Part shown: positions 45,874 to 53,374 of the stretch, piece after piece
Numbering within the stretch: the first letter of the stretch is position 1
Layout: every line of letters begins with the position of its first letter
NCBI GenBank assembly: GCA_002375495.1
Contig: DFLU01000001.1
Coordinates: forward strand, 1 to 64,000
Length of the DNA: 64,000 nucleotides
From: Flavobacteriaceae bacterium UBA3611
GTDB lineage: Bacteria > Bacteroidota > Bacteroidia > Flavobacteriales > Flavobacteriaceae
Direction: 5' to 3'
The notes under the pieces: generated by a model
What the model was told of the DNA's origin: nothing
The model's input: the letters and a program-made list of their open reading frames with translations, nothing else
Databases searched by the model: none
Position numbers and translations under genes: made by a program

Positions 45874-47487
45874 ATGCGCCCAATATTTTTTACAGCTGTC
45901 TTCAAAAATTTATGGTTATGGTTCCCATTGTGTGTAGTGATGATAGCAGGGTATTTTAGTATTCAACCCCTAGCCTATTACGGTAAAGAAGTTATTGGTT
46001 TTACATTAATGACGCTTGCTGCTACGAGTATTACCTCTCTTTTTTACAGAACCGCCTTAGCCAAGGGCATCGCGATAGCGTCTTATTTATTATTGGCCTT
46101 TTTTGCCTTTGTAAAACTCAGTTTTTACCTTCAATACGGGGTAGGCATTAGTGCTTCTGCCCTATTTGTAATATTTGAAACAAACGCTGGGGAGGCTTCA
46201 GATTATTTGTCGAATTACTTTAATACCACCACCATCTTCTTGGCTATTTTACTTTTAGTTCCACTTTTTTGGCTGCTGAAAGCGAAACGGAAACGAAAGA
46301 TAGAACGTACACCAAATAAAATTCAAACAATTTTTAGAGCGGCACTCCTTATAGGTATTGCGTTCATTTCAGTGTTTTTAATTCGGAAGTATTTCAGAAC
46401 CCAAAACATACCTTACGCCACCATAAGTACTTTTAAAGAGTACAAAATCGCAAAACAACAATTAAAAGATAAATTAGCACAACCCACGAGCCCCGCATTT
46501 ACCGAGGTAACCTCACAAGCAGACCCGCAAACCTATGTGGTGGTGATTGGAGAGTCTACTTCAAGCTGGCATTTGCAATTATACGGGTACGGACGCGAAA
46601 CCAACCCTAAATTAACTACCATAAAAAATGATCTTCTGGTGATGGACAATGTTATCTCTCCACATGTACATACCATAACGGCGGTAGAAAAAATTCTAAC
46701 ATTGGCCGATTCTGAAAATAGCAAGCCATCTGTAAACGGCTCTATCATTCAATTGGCAAATCAGGCTGGATTTACCACCTATTGGATCTCAAACCAAAAG
46801 CCTGTAGGACTCTACGAAAGCATTCCTACTATTTTAGGTAGCGCCGCACAACACACAAGGTTTCTTGCCACAGACGATTATAACTATCAGATTTATGATG
46901 AAGCGGTGTTACCCGTTTTAGATGAACTACTGCAAGAGGAAACTCATGCTAAAAAGATTATTTTCATTCACCTTATCGGCACACATCTTCGGTACGAAAA
47001 ACGATATCCCGAAACCTTTAATATGTTTAAAGACAATCCGCCCCATCTAAAGTTTCAACACAAAAAAGCGATAGAGCAAACCAATTTGTACGATAACGCT
47101 GTGCGTTATAACGATAGCATTATGTATGAAATAATTCAGCGCCTAGACCAACAAAAAGAACGCTCTTATCTGGCTTATTTTGCCGATCATGGCGACGAAG
47201 TGTATGATACAATGGACTTTCTTGGGCATAATGAATACCATGGAACAGCGCCTATGTTTGAAGTACCCATGATATTTTGGTTTTCAGAAGCATATAAAAA
47301 GCCCTCAGATTCGCTGTGGGCCACCTATAACAAACGAAAATACAGTTTAGAACATTTTCCGCATACCTTCGCGCAACTTAGCGGTATTGGGTTTAGAGGA
47401 TTCGATGCTTCCAAAAGTATATTAGACAGCTCTTTTGTTGATAGACCTCGGATTGTAAAAGACACGGTAGATTATGATAAGCGGTAA
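45874..47487 (+). CDS. Phosphoethanolamine transferase (EptA-like, sulfatase fold)
   Basis: 537 residues. Five N-terminal transmembrane helices (to about 170), a linker, then the periplasmic alkaline-phosphatase/sulfatase-type domain. The nucleophile region is VVIGESTSSWHLQLYGYGR, with Thr in the usual catalytic position after the metal-ligand Glu; ADHGDEVYD supplies Asp and His ligands, and HLIGTHLRYEKRYP a further His. Such enzymes move phosphoethanolamine from phosphatidylethanolamine to lipid A or other glycans. It is co-transcribed with the LETM1-related gene. Confidence 0.87.
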   Translation: MRPIFFTAVFKNLWLWFPLCVVMIAGYFSIQPLAYYGKEVIGFTLMTLAATSITSLFYRTALAKGIAIASYLLLAFFAFVKLSFYLQYGVGISASALFVIFETNAGEASDYLSNYFNTTTIFLAILLLVPLFWLLKAKRKRKIERTPNKIQTIFRAALLIGIAFISVFLIRKYFRTQNIPYATISTFKEYKIAKQQLKDKLAQPTSPAFTEVTSQADPQTYVVVIGESTSSWHLQLYGYGRETNPKLTTIKNDLLVMDNVISPHVHTITAVEKILTLADSENSKPSVNGSIIQLANQAGFTTYWISNQKPVGLYESIPTILGSAAQHTRFLATDDYNYQIYDEAVLPVLDELLQEETHAKKIIFIHLIGTHLRYEKRYPETFNMFKDNPPHLKFQHKKAIEQTNLYDNAVRYNDSIMYEIIQRLDQQKERSYLAYFADHGDEVYDTMDFLGHNEYHGTAPMFEVPMIFWFSEAYKKPSDSLWATYNKRKYSLEHFPHTFAQLSGIGFRGFDASKSILDSSFVDRPRIVKDTVDYDKR

Positions 47488-47494
47488 GCATTTG

Positions 47495-48253
47495 CTAACG
47501 GTCTAACCATAATTTGAAGTCTTTTACCCGTTCGCGCGCCACAATCACTTCTTGCTCGTCGTAGCTGTTCAGTTTTAATTGTAACCTGCTGTTGGTATAG
47601 CTTATGATATCTTTTATAGCGTGTATGTTGATATAGTATTTTCTACTAATCCTAAAGAAGGTTTCTGGCGCCAGCTCTTCCTCTAATTGTTCTAGCGTCG
47701 TGTCTAATAGAAAATCCCTTCCCGCAGTTGTATGGGCGTACGTCCCTTTATTTTCTGAATAAAAACATTCAATTTCGTCTACGGGAATCATTTTTATATG
47801 TTGCCCAATTTTAGTGGTAAAACGTTTTTTATATTCTCGCGCTACTGGGTTCTCCAACAGTTTCTTGATGTCTTCAAAATTGAACTGTACATCCCTGCCC
47901 TTGGGTTGAAACGTTTTGTATTTATCTACAGACACCTTCAACTCATCTTCGTCTATGGGTTTTAGCAAATAGTCAATACTGTTCAACTTAAAAGCTTGCA
48001 ACGCGTATTCGTCGTACGCCGTGGTAAAAATGATTGCGCTTTTAATCGTGACCTCATCAAAAATTTCAAAAGAGAGTCCGTCACTTAGTTGAATATCTAA
48101 AAAAATGAGGTCGGGATGTTCATTATTTAAAAACCATTCTACCGATTCTGCTACGCTGTGCAGCATTTGGTCTACCGCTACCCCATGACGCTCTAGCATT
48201 CGCTGCAGCCTTCTGGCAGCGGGTTTTTCGTCTTCTATAATCAATACCTTCAT
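47495..48253 (-). CDS. LytTR-family response regulator
   Basis: 252 residues. Receiver domain with acidic ED at 7-8, phospho-acceptor Asp53 (IFLDIQL), Thr in FTTAYDEYA and Lys in LLKPID. C-terminal LytTR DNA-binding domain (about 150-250) starts with KIGQHIKMIPVDEIECFYSE and contains FFRISRKYYIN and RLQLKLNS. The partner kinase is the LytS-type gene at 50890-52221 on the same strand. Direct repeats of the LytTR-site type occur upstream of three genes in this locus. Confidence 0.92.
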   Translation of the reverse strand: MKVLIIEDEKPAARRLQRMLERHGVAVDQMLHSVAESVEWFLNNEHPDLIFLDIQLSDGLSFEIFDEVTIKSAIIFTTAYDEYALQAFKLNSIDYLLKPIDEDELKVSVDKYKTFQPKGRDVQFNFEDIKKLLENPVAREYKKRFTTKIGQHIKMIPVDEIECFYSENKGTYAHTTAGRDFLLDTTLEQLEEELAPETFFRISRKYYINIHAIKDIISYTNSRLQLKLNSYDEQEVIVARERVKDFKLWLDR

Positions 48254-48313
48254 GTACTATTTTTTAATACTGTACTTGTTTCTGAAATTTCCTTGTATTG
48301 TAAAATTACCCGT

Positions 48314-49453
48314 TTATTCGTTATTCGCAACCACCTTGCCCTCTTTCCAGATAGTTGAGATGTCGCTTATGTTTTTTATATCGGTGATCGGGTTTGAATT
48401 CAGTAAAATCATATCTGCGCGATAGCCTTCTTTTAACATACCGAAATTTCCTAAGTTGAAGTGCTTCGGCGGAAGTGACGTAGCAGATTTCAACACCTCT
48501 ATGTTCGGTACTCCAGCTTCCGAAAGCAACGCCAATTCTTTATACAAATCGGTGCCATAATTGATGTTTGCGTTTGGTGGATCGGTACCTGCCAAAATCG
48601 GAATGCCTGCATCGTACATCCGTTTTACCTGCTCAAACAATTCAGCATCTGATAAAATAGTGCCCTCGGGAGCCGATTTCCGAATTTCTTTGAGCAACAG
48701 TTGTGTGGTTAGCAGTGTTGGCATGATAAAGAAATTTTTATCTGTTACCATTTCCTGCAGTGTTTCGGTAGAGATCATTTTATCCCACCACATATGCACG
48801 AGCCCGTCGGCACCATTTTTAAGTACTTTCTGGGCATCCTCTGCTTTTGAAATATGCACCACCACAACGGTTTCTTTGCTGTGGGCTGCATCTATAAGCG
48901 CTTTTACCGTCTCGTGTGAGAGGGTTGATTTCCAAGGTTCTACAATAATTTTAATGTAATTGGCACCTGCATTTATACGGTCTGCCACAAAACCATCGGC
49001 GTCTTCTGGAGTTGAAAGTGTAGGCGTAGGAAAACCGTATTGCGTACCATGGCCATCAGGTGCTGTTGCGGCTGCTCCTGCAGTAAAATATCGGGCGTAT
49101 TCTGTAGTACCGCCAAGGTTTTTCATTGCACTTTGGAATTGCTCCATTCCGTGCATATCTAACAGATTTAAAACTCCGGCCTTAGCAGCTTCGGTCAAAC
49201 TTGCGGCAGCCCAAGCGTGAACATGGGCATTGGTCATGGCTGGCATCAAAAATTTGCCGCTTCCATCAATCATGGTGATAGAATCATTGTTTGTGGTACC
49301 TACCTCACTAATAATTCCGTCTTTAACTAAAACAGATGAATTTTCAACAACTGTTTCACCATTAAATACGGTTACGTTTTCGATTAAAAAATCTTGTGCA
49401 GCACTATTGCAAAGTGCAAACAGCAGGATGGTGGTTGTTATGATTAGTTTCAT
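48314..49453 (-). CDS. Exported amidohydrolase-family enzyme
   Basis: 379 residues. Signal peptide ending NSAAQ. Composite-domain start (FLIENVTVFNGETVVENSSV), metal motif NAHVHAW (HxH, about 76-78), later metal Asp in GTDPPNANINYG, and the C-terminal GMLKEGYRADMILLNSNP strand. The usual carbamylated Lys region is less clear. It should hydrolyse an amide or cyclic amide in the periplasm. The start codon abuts the stop of the upstream 2TM gene, so it belongs to the same transcript as the 2TM cluster; the LytTR gene follows 60 bp later. Confidence 0.85.
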   Translation of the reverse strand: MKLIITTTILLFALCNSAAQDFLIENVTVFNGETVVENSSVLVKDGIISEVGTTNNDSITMIDGSGKFLMPAMTNAHVHAWAAASLTEAAKAGVLNLLDMHGMEQFQSAMKNLGGTTEYARYFTAGAAATAPDGHGTQYGFPTPTLSTPEDADGFVADRINAGANYIKIIVEPWKSTLSHETVKALIDAAHSKETVVVVHISKAEDAQKVLKNGADGLVHMWWDKMISTETLQEMVTDKNFFIMPTLLTTQLLLKEIRKSAPEGTILSDAELFEQVKRMYDAGIPILAGTDPPNANINYGTDLYKELALLSEAGVPNIEVLKSATSLPPKHFNLGNFGMLKEGYRADMILLNSNPITDIKNISDISTIWKEGKVVANNE

Positions 49454-49800
49454 TATTTAAATTTGTTGAGTGTCTCGTCTTCTTTTTCTAGGTACTCTTT
49501 TATTTTGCGTTCTTCCCAATCTTTCAAAAACTTACTTTTAGAACCAAATACTTTCAGACCGTGAAAAAAGAGTCCGATTCCCCAGAAAAACGGAGTTGTA
49601 AAATGCCCCCAACTTGGCATGCCAAAACGAAAACTATCACCGCTAAAAACACCCATGGCTACCAATAGTAGTAGCAGGTTTATAATGATGTAAATAATAA
49701 GGTGAATATAAAAGCCTTTTATTTCGGCCACCTGTTTTTTAGCACGTTCTAGTTTTTCGGTTCTTGTAGGGTCTTCGATCATGTTAGAATTGGTTTTCAT
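49453..49800 (-). CDS. 2TM-domain protein (copy 4)
   Basis: 115 residues. Two hydrophobic helices (about 30-55 and 72-88) inside the 2TM pattern: AKKQVAEIKGFYIHLIIYIIINL at the start, WGIGLFFHGLKVF before the second end, then the basic/aromatic tail KDWEERKIKEYLEKED. The same module forms the C-terminus of the kinase at 50890-52221. Overlaps its upstream paralogue by 17 bp. Confidence 0.82.
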   Translation of the reverse strand: MKTNSNMIEDPTRTEKLERAKKQVAEIKGFYIHLIIYIIINLLLLLVAMGVFSGDSFRFGMPSWGHFTTPFFWGIGLFFHGLKVFGSKSKFLKDWEERKIKEYLEKEDETLNKFK

Positions 49801-50119
49801 CTTCTTGGTTCATGAATTCGTTTATTTTACGCTGTTCCCAGTTTTTAAAAAACTTGAATTTATACTGAAAAACATACAATCCGTGTATAAGCAATCCTAC
49901 GCCCCAAACAATTGCAGTTCCGTAAACGTTGAGATCGAGCCAACGCTCAAAGTGAAGGTCGGTAAAATTGCCACCTCTAACCAGGCTCATAATATTTGCT
50001 TTCAGCAACAAGAGCAGTACGTTTATAATAATGTACACTTGCAGGTGTCTGTAAAATTTCTTGATATCGTCTACCCGTTTTTGTGCTCGGGCGTATGAGG
50101 TGTTTTCTGTAGTTTTCAT
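49784..50119 (-). CDS. 2TM-domain protein (copy 3)
   Basis: 111 residues. AQKRVDDIKKFYRHLQVYI begins the first helix, WGVGLLIHGLYVFQYKF ends the second, and the tail NWEQRKINEFMNQED matches the others. Loop between the helices is longer and more hydrophilic (LVRGGNFTDLHFERWLDL) than in copies 1 and 2. Its 3' end overlaps copy 4 by 17 bp; copy 2 is 13 bp upstream. Confidence 0.82.
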   Translation of the reverse strand: MKTTENTSYARAQKRVDDIKKFYRHLQVYIIINVLLLLLKANIMSLVRGGNFTDLHFERWLDLNVYGTAIVWGVGLLIHGLYVFQYKFKFFKNWEQRKINEFMNQEDENQF

Positions 50120-50132
50120 AATTGATTAGTAT

Positions 50133-50435
50133 TTAGTTCCAGCGTTGCTTTTCTTCTTCTTCCATAAACTCTTTCAGCTTGCGCTCTTCCCAATTTTTCC
50201 CCATAAACGGATTCCATTGAAAAGCTTTGGCCGCTTGAAAGACAAGGCCGATACCCCAGCCAAATGCAGCCCATAAAAACCACATATAGCGCCATTCATT
50301 TATATAATAATTTAAAGCTCCCAGGAGTGAAATAAATATAACATAGGAGATAATACCCGTATAAAATTTCTTGATTTCTGCAACGCGCTGCTTAGCGCGT
50401 AAATATTTATTTTCTCGTTCGGTATTTGTATTCAT
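50133..50435 (-). CDS. 2TM-domain protein (copy 2)
   Basis: 100 residues. AKQRVAEIKKFYTGIISYVI, then FGWGIGLVFQAAKAFQWNPF and NWEERKLKEFMEEEE. The helix loop is short. It lies 54 bp downstream of copy 1. Possible membrane helper or regulator of the kinase carrying the same module. Confidence 0.82.
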   Translation of the reverse strand: MNTNTERENKYLRAKQRVAEIKKFYTGIISYVIFISLLGALNYYINEWRYMWFLWAAFGWGIGLVFQAAKAFQWNPFMGKNWEERKLKEFMEEEEKQRWN

Positions 50436-50489
50436 GATGCTTAGTTTGTCGGTTCGTTGTCTTAGAATAACTGTTTCAGAGTTGACGCC

Positions 50490-50789
50490 CTATAAAGTTA
50501 AGGGATTATCGTCTTCCATAAACTCTTCAATTTTACGGCGTTCCCAATCTTTTCCGAAGAAAGGGTTCCAGCCAAAAGTTTCAGTAGCGTGACCTGCTAC
50601 ACCAATACCCCAACCAACGATCGGAAATATTGCCCAAGGAAAATTGCTTCCACCAAAATAGTTGATGCTAATAAAGATGGGTACAAAGATTAAATAAATA
50701 GTGAAATGTGTGTAGAATCCTTTTAGCCGTTCTACTTTTTCTATAGCTTCTTTTCTTCTGAAATCTGTTGTGTTTTGTGACGTTTCCAT
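50490..50789 (-). CDS. 2TM-domain protein (copy 1), closest to the kinase tail
   Basis: 99 residues. ERLKGFYTHFTIYLIFVPIF and FPWAIFPIVGWGIGV are nearly the same as the kinase C-terminus; by hand count about 51 of 74 aligned residues are identical. The tail is WNPFFGKDWERRKIEEFM. It is the first 2TM gene after the kinase, with a LytTR-type direct repeat (50855-50884) in the gap, so it may have its own regulated promoter. A TATATTCG box lies at 50821-50814 on the minus strand. Confidence 0.85.
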   Translation of the reverse strand: METSQNTTDFRRKEAIEKVERLKGFYTHFTIYLIFVPIFISINYFGGSNFPWAIFPIVGWGIGVAGHATETFGWNPFFGKDWERRKIEEFMEDDNPLTL

Positions 50790-50813
50790 AATAGTTGATT
50801 TTTAATTACAGTA

Positions 50814-50821
50814 CGAATATA
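50814..50821 (-). promoter_or_regulatory. -7-like element before the first 2TM gene
   Basis: TATATTCG on the minus strand, 7 of 8 to TAnnTTTG, 25 bp before the start codon and about 33 bp downstream of the LytTR-type repeat. No -33 element is evident, as expected for an activator-dependent promoter. Confidence 0.4.
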
Positions 50822-50854
50822 CGTGGCGAAACTAAGAAGTGAAAAAGGGAACTA

Positions 50855-50884
50855 CCGAACTGTAGTTTAATGATACTGAACTGT
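50855..50884 (-). promoter_or_regulatory. LytTR-type direct repeat, site 1 (before 2TM copy 1)
   Basis: On the minus strand ACAGTTCAG, 12-bp gap, ACAGTTCGG. Both half-sites match the LytTR consensus [TA][AC][CA]GTTN[AG][TG] without mismatch, and the 12-bp gap is the usual spacing. It lies in the gap between the kinase gene and 2TM copy 1. Confidence 0.65.
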
Positions 50885-50889
50885 AACTA

Positions 50890-52221
50890 TCAGTCTTCTT
50901 TGTCCATTAACTCTCTAATCTTACGCTCTTCCCATTTCTTATTGAAGAACGGATTCCACTCAAAAACTTCAGAAGCATGGCCTATTACCCCTAATCCCCA
51001 ACCCACAATCGGGAAGATCGCCCAGGGAAACGACGTTCCAGACCGAACGTTCAGGTATATAAACACAGGCACAAATATTAGGTAGATGGTACCATGCACA
51101 TAAAATCCCTTTAGCTTTTCAACATACTCCTTGGCGCGCTCTAAACGCTTATCTGAAATATAGCTTTCTTGATTTTTAGTAACTACCGAAATGTTTGTTA
51201 ACATGGGTATGGAAACTCGAAAATGATCTTGCAGTTTCTCTACCAAAACTTTTCGTTTGGTAAGCAGGCCATATCGCTGATAGATATTTTGAAGCCCGAC
51301 ACCACTGCTCTCCCGCATCACTTTTTTAGGCTGCATATTATTTTCAACAATCAGATTGCCGTCTTTTTCATAAATCTGGATGTGCAGTTTTTTGGAGGGT
51401 GTTACCTGATTGTGCTTTACTGCATTTTCAAGTAATAATTGCAGTGATAAAGGTACTACCTTTGCTTCTGGATTACTTACATTTTCTGGTGCTGTAAAAA
51501 CAATACTGTCTTCAAAACGCATTTTTATAAGTGTCATATACAATTGTGCAAATCGAAGCTCTTCTTCAACCGTGACCAACTCTTTGTTTTTCTGTTCTAG
51601 CACATAGCGATATACTTTCGAAAGCGACGTGGTAAAACGGGTGGCGGCCTCTGGGTTTTCTTCAATAAGACTCGTGAGAACATTTAAGCTGTTGAAGAGG
51701 AAATGCGGATCTAACTGATTTTTTAATGCATCAAATTGTGCTGAAGCCGTTTTTGCTATAATTTTCTGCTGGGTAACTTGGGTTTCTTTTTTGTGCTTGT
51801 AATAGTACACCGCATAAAAAATACTGGTCACCACTACTGAAATCAACAACCCAACCCAATAATAATCTAATTGTTGCTTGTCTAAAAATCCTGAAACCGT
51901 TCCACCCCTGATTACCGTGACCATGAACATATTGATAAAGAACAAGGTAACCAATGTGAGTGTGATCGCTCCCAAAAATGCGATCACCAGCGGCTTAAAA
52001 CTAAATAAAGAATTTCCGTACCGCCTCATCATATAGTTGAAATAGGGCACATTTACTAAGTACAGCGAAACAGAATATATTTGGTTGACCCCATATTCAA
52101 ACAATAAATTTTCTATAGACACGTCTTTGTTACCTGAAAAGACTTGAACAATAGTCAAGACCAGAAATATAAGCGTACCTATAAATCCAGCCTTTAAAAA
52201 TTCTTTGAGAAATGTGTTCAT
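50890..52221 (-). CDS. LytS-type sensor histidine kinase with C-terminal 2TM domain
   Basis: 443 residues. Four N-terminal transmembrane helices (to about 140), His_kinase domain with DPHFLFNSLNVL (His173), N-box LLLENAVKHNQ and G-box GVGLQNIYQRYG. From about 362 a 2TM module is fused: KLKGFYVHGTIYLIFVPVF, FPWAIFPIVGWGLGV, KKWEERKIRELM. The 2TM tail adds two helices and a short cytoplasmic end after the catalytic domain, so the kinase core is held at the membrane on both sides. It should phosphorylate the LytTR regulator at 47495-48253. It begins 1 bp after the TPR gene stop. Confidence 0.9.
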   Translation of the reverse strand: MNTFLKEFLKAGFIGTLIFLVLTIVQVFSGNKDVSIENLLFEYGVNQIYSVSLYLVNVPYFNYMMRRYGNSLFSFKPLVIAFLGAITLTLVTLFFINMFMVTVIRGGTVSGFLDKQQLDYYWVGLLISVVVTSIFYAVYYYKHKKETQVTQQKIIAKTASAQFDALKNQLDPHFLFNSLNVLTSLIEENPEAATRFTTSLSKVYRYVLEQKNKELVTVEEELRFAQLYMTLIKMRFEDSIVFTAPENVSNPEAKVVPLSLQLLLENAVKHNQVTPSKKLHIQIYEKDGNLIVENNMQPKKVMRESSGVGLQNIYQRYGLLTKRKVLVEKLQDHFRVSIPMLTNISVVTKNQESYISDKRLERAKEYVEKLKGFYVHGTIYLIFVPVFIYLNVRSGTSFPWAIFPIVGWGLGVIGHASEVFEWNPFFNKKWEERKIRELMDKED

Positions 52222-52222
52222 T

Positions 52223-52855
52223 TTAATCGTTGCAATTATTTTCTGCCATCACTTGTACCACTCGTGAGCCTCCTCCTTGTGGGTAAAATTCTCCTTCAGG
52301 AGTAAAGGTAGCAAAAAGTGTTTCAGCACGCTTAAGGTCTTCGCAATAAGCTTCGGTAGATTTCCCAAACCATTTGGCGGCGCCAATGTCCCATTCTGCT
52401 TTGCCTAAAACCACTCTGGGGTTCTCTGGTGCTATTTGGGCGGCTTTGTTGTAGAGTTCTGAAATTTTCCCGCTGTAAGTCATCCCGTATTTTTGCCCGT
52501 CAAAAACAATCCACGCCGTGAGCATCTGTGCCTCTAACACCATAATTTCTGGGTTGTTTTTTGAAATCGCTTTTGCATCGTTTAAAAAATCTTGTGCTGT
52601 TTTTAACTGCGGAACCAACTTTTCTTTGTCCTTTTCAGAAAAACTCTGAAATACATGTATCTGTGACACGTAATAAGGCGGCAGCCAATTGTCGGGTTCT
52701 GCTTGGGCAATGCGTTCAAAAATATTAGCTGCTTCATTGGGCTTTCCTGCTTCCCATAATTCGAATGCTTTGCGCATTCCTTGTTCGTATTTTGTCTGTG
52801 CCGTTGCCATTACGCTTAGCAATAGGCAAGTTATAATTAGTATAGATTTCATCAT
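52223..52855 (-). CDS. Exported TPR-like protein of the LytTR locus
   Basis: 210 residues; signal peptide ending MATAQ. Helical repeats of tetratricopeptide type (MRKAFELWEAGKPNEAANIFERIAQAEP in segments, later LYNKAAQIAPENPRVVLGKAEW). It lies between the DUF2141 gene (2 bp gap) and the kinase (1 bp gap), so the three are translated as a block. A periplasmic adaptor between the receptor or DUF2141 protein and the kinase is possible; that is inference. Confidence 0.8.
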   Translation of the reverse strand: MMKSILIITCLLLSVMATAQTKYEQGMRKAFELWEAGKPNEAANIFERIAQAEPDNWLPPYYVSQIHVFQSFSEKDKEKLVPQLKTAQDFLNDAKAISKNNPEIMVLEAQMLTAWIVFDGQKYGMTYSGKISELYNKAAQIAPENPRVVLGKAEWDIGAAKWFGKSTEAYCEDLKRAETLFATFTPEGEFYPQGGGSRVVQVMAENNCND

Positions 52856-52857
52856 TT

Positions 52858-53271
52858 CTATAATTTTATTGATACTTTTTTAGTCTCTGTTCCTTTTAAT
52901 TCAAATTTTGCGTCGCTCCATTTTGGCGGACCAAACATTCCGATAGCGCCGTTACTACAGCCATAATCTTCACGAGGGATCATACCCATAAACATATCGA
53001 ACTCGCCATCGCCATCTTCATCATGAAAACATGATACTGCAAAAGTACCATTTGGCACATCGGTAAAGGTAACAGATGCTTTTTTGCCAACAATCTTGGC
53101 ATCTAGGCCTTTAAATTCTTTTTCTAGCCAAGTACCTTCATTGTCGTACAGGCCAACTTTTACGGTGCCTTCATCGCTTCCAAAATTAGTCATGGTAACT
53201 TCTACAGTGTTTTGTGCGTGTAGCGCGAAGCCAGTGAGCAATAAAACGAAATAATTGATAATTGTTTGCAT
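52858..53271 (-). CDS. DUF2141 exported protein
   Basis: 137 residues. Signal peptide ending LHAQN. Beta-rich DUF2141 body: VEVTMTNFGSDEGTVKVGLYD, VTFTDVPNGTFAVSCFHDEDGDGEFD, and the acidic loop followed by GMIPREDYGCSNGA. The family is periplasmic or surface located and often sits beside TonB receptors. A LytTR-type direct repeat lies 68-97 bp before its start codon. Confidence 0.85.
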   Translation of the reverse strand: MQTIINYFVLLLTGFALHAQNTVEVTMTNFGSDEGTVKVGLYDNEGTWLEKEFKGLDAKIVGKKASVTFTDVPNGTFAVSCFHDEDGDGEFDMFMGMIPREDYGCSNGAIGMFGPPKWSDAKFELKGTETKKVSIKL

Positions 53272-53338
53272 GGTTTTTTGTGGGTTTTAAGTTGGTTCAA
53301 ATATCTTCTGAAAAGGTAGTTCTAGAAAAAGTTGTTTG

Positions 53339-53368
53339 CTGAAATGTCGTAATTCGCTACCCAACTGT
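53339..53368 (-). promoter_or_regulatory. LytTR-type direct repeat, site 2 (before DUF2141)
   Basis: On the minus strand ACAGTTGGG, 12-bp gap, ACATTTCAG. The first half-site fits the consensus fully; the second has one mismatch in the GTT core. Half-site starts are 21 bp apart, as in the other two sites. Confidence 0.55.
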
Positions 53369-53374
53369 AATTCA

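Noticed and set aside
48254..48313. Fourth LytTR-type site upstream of the LytTR regulator gene
   Set aside because: No pair of ACAGTT-like half-sites with a 21-bp period is present; the regulator is probably expressed from the upstream 2TM/amidohydrolase transcript.
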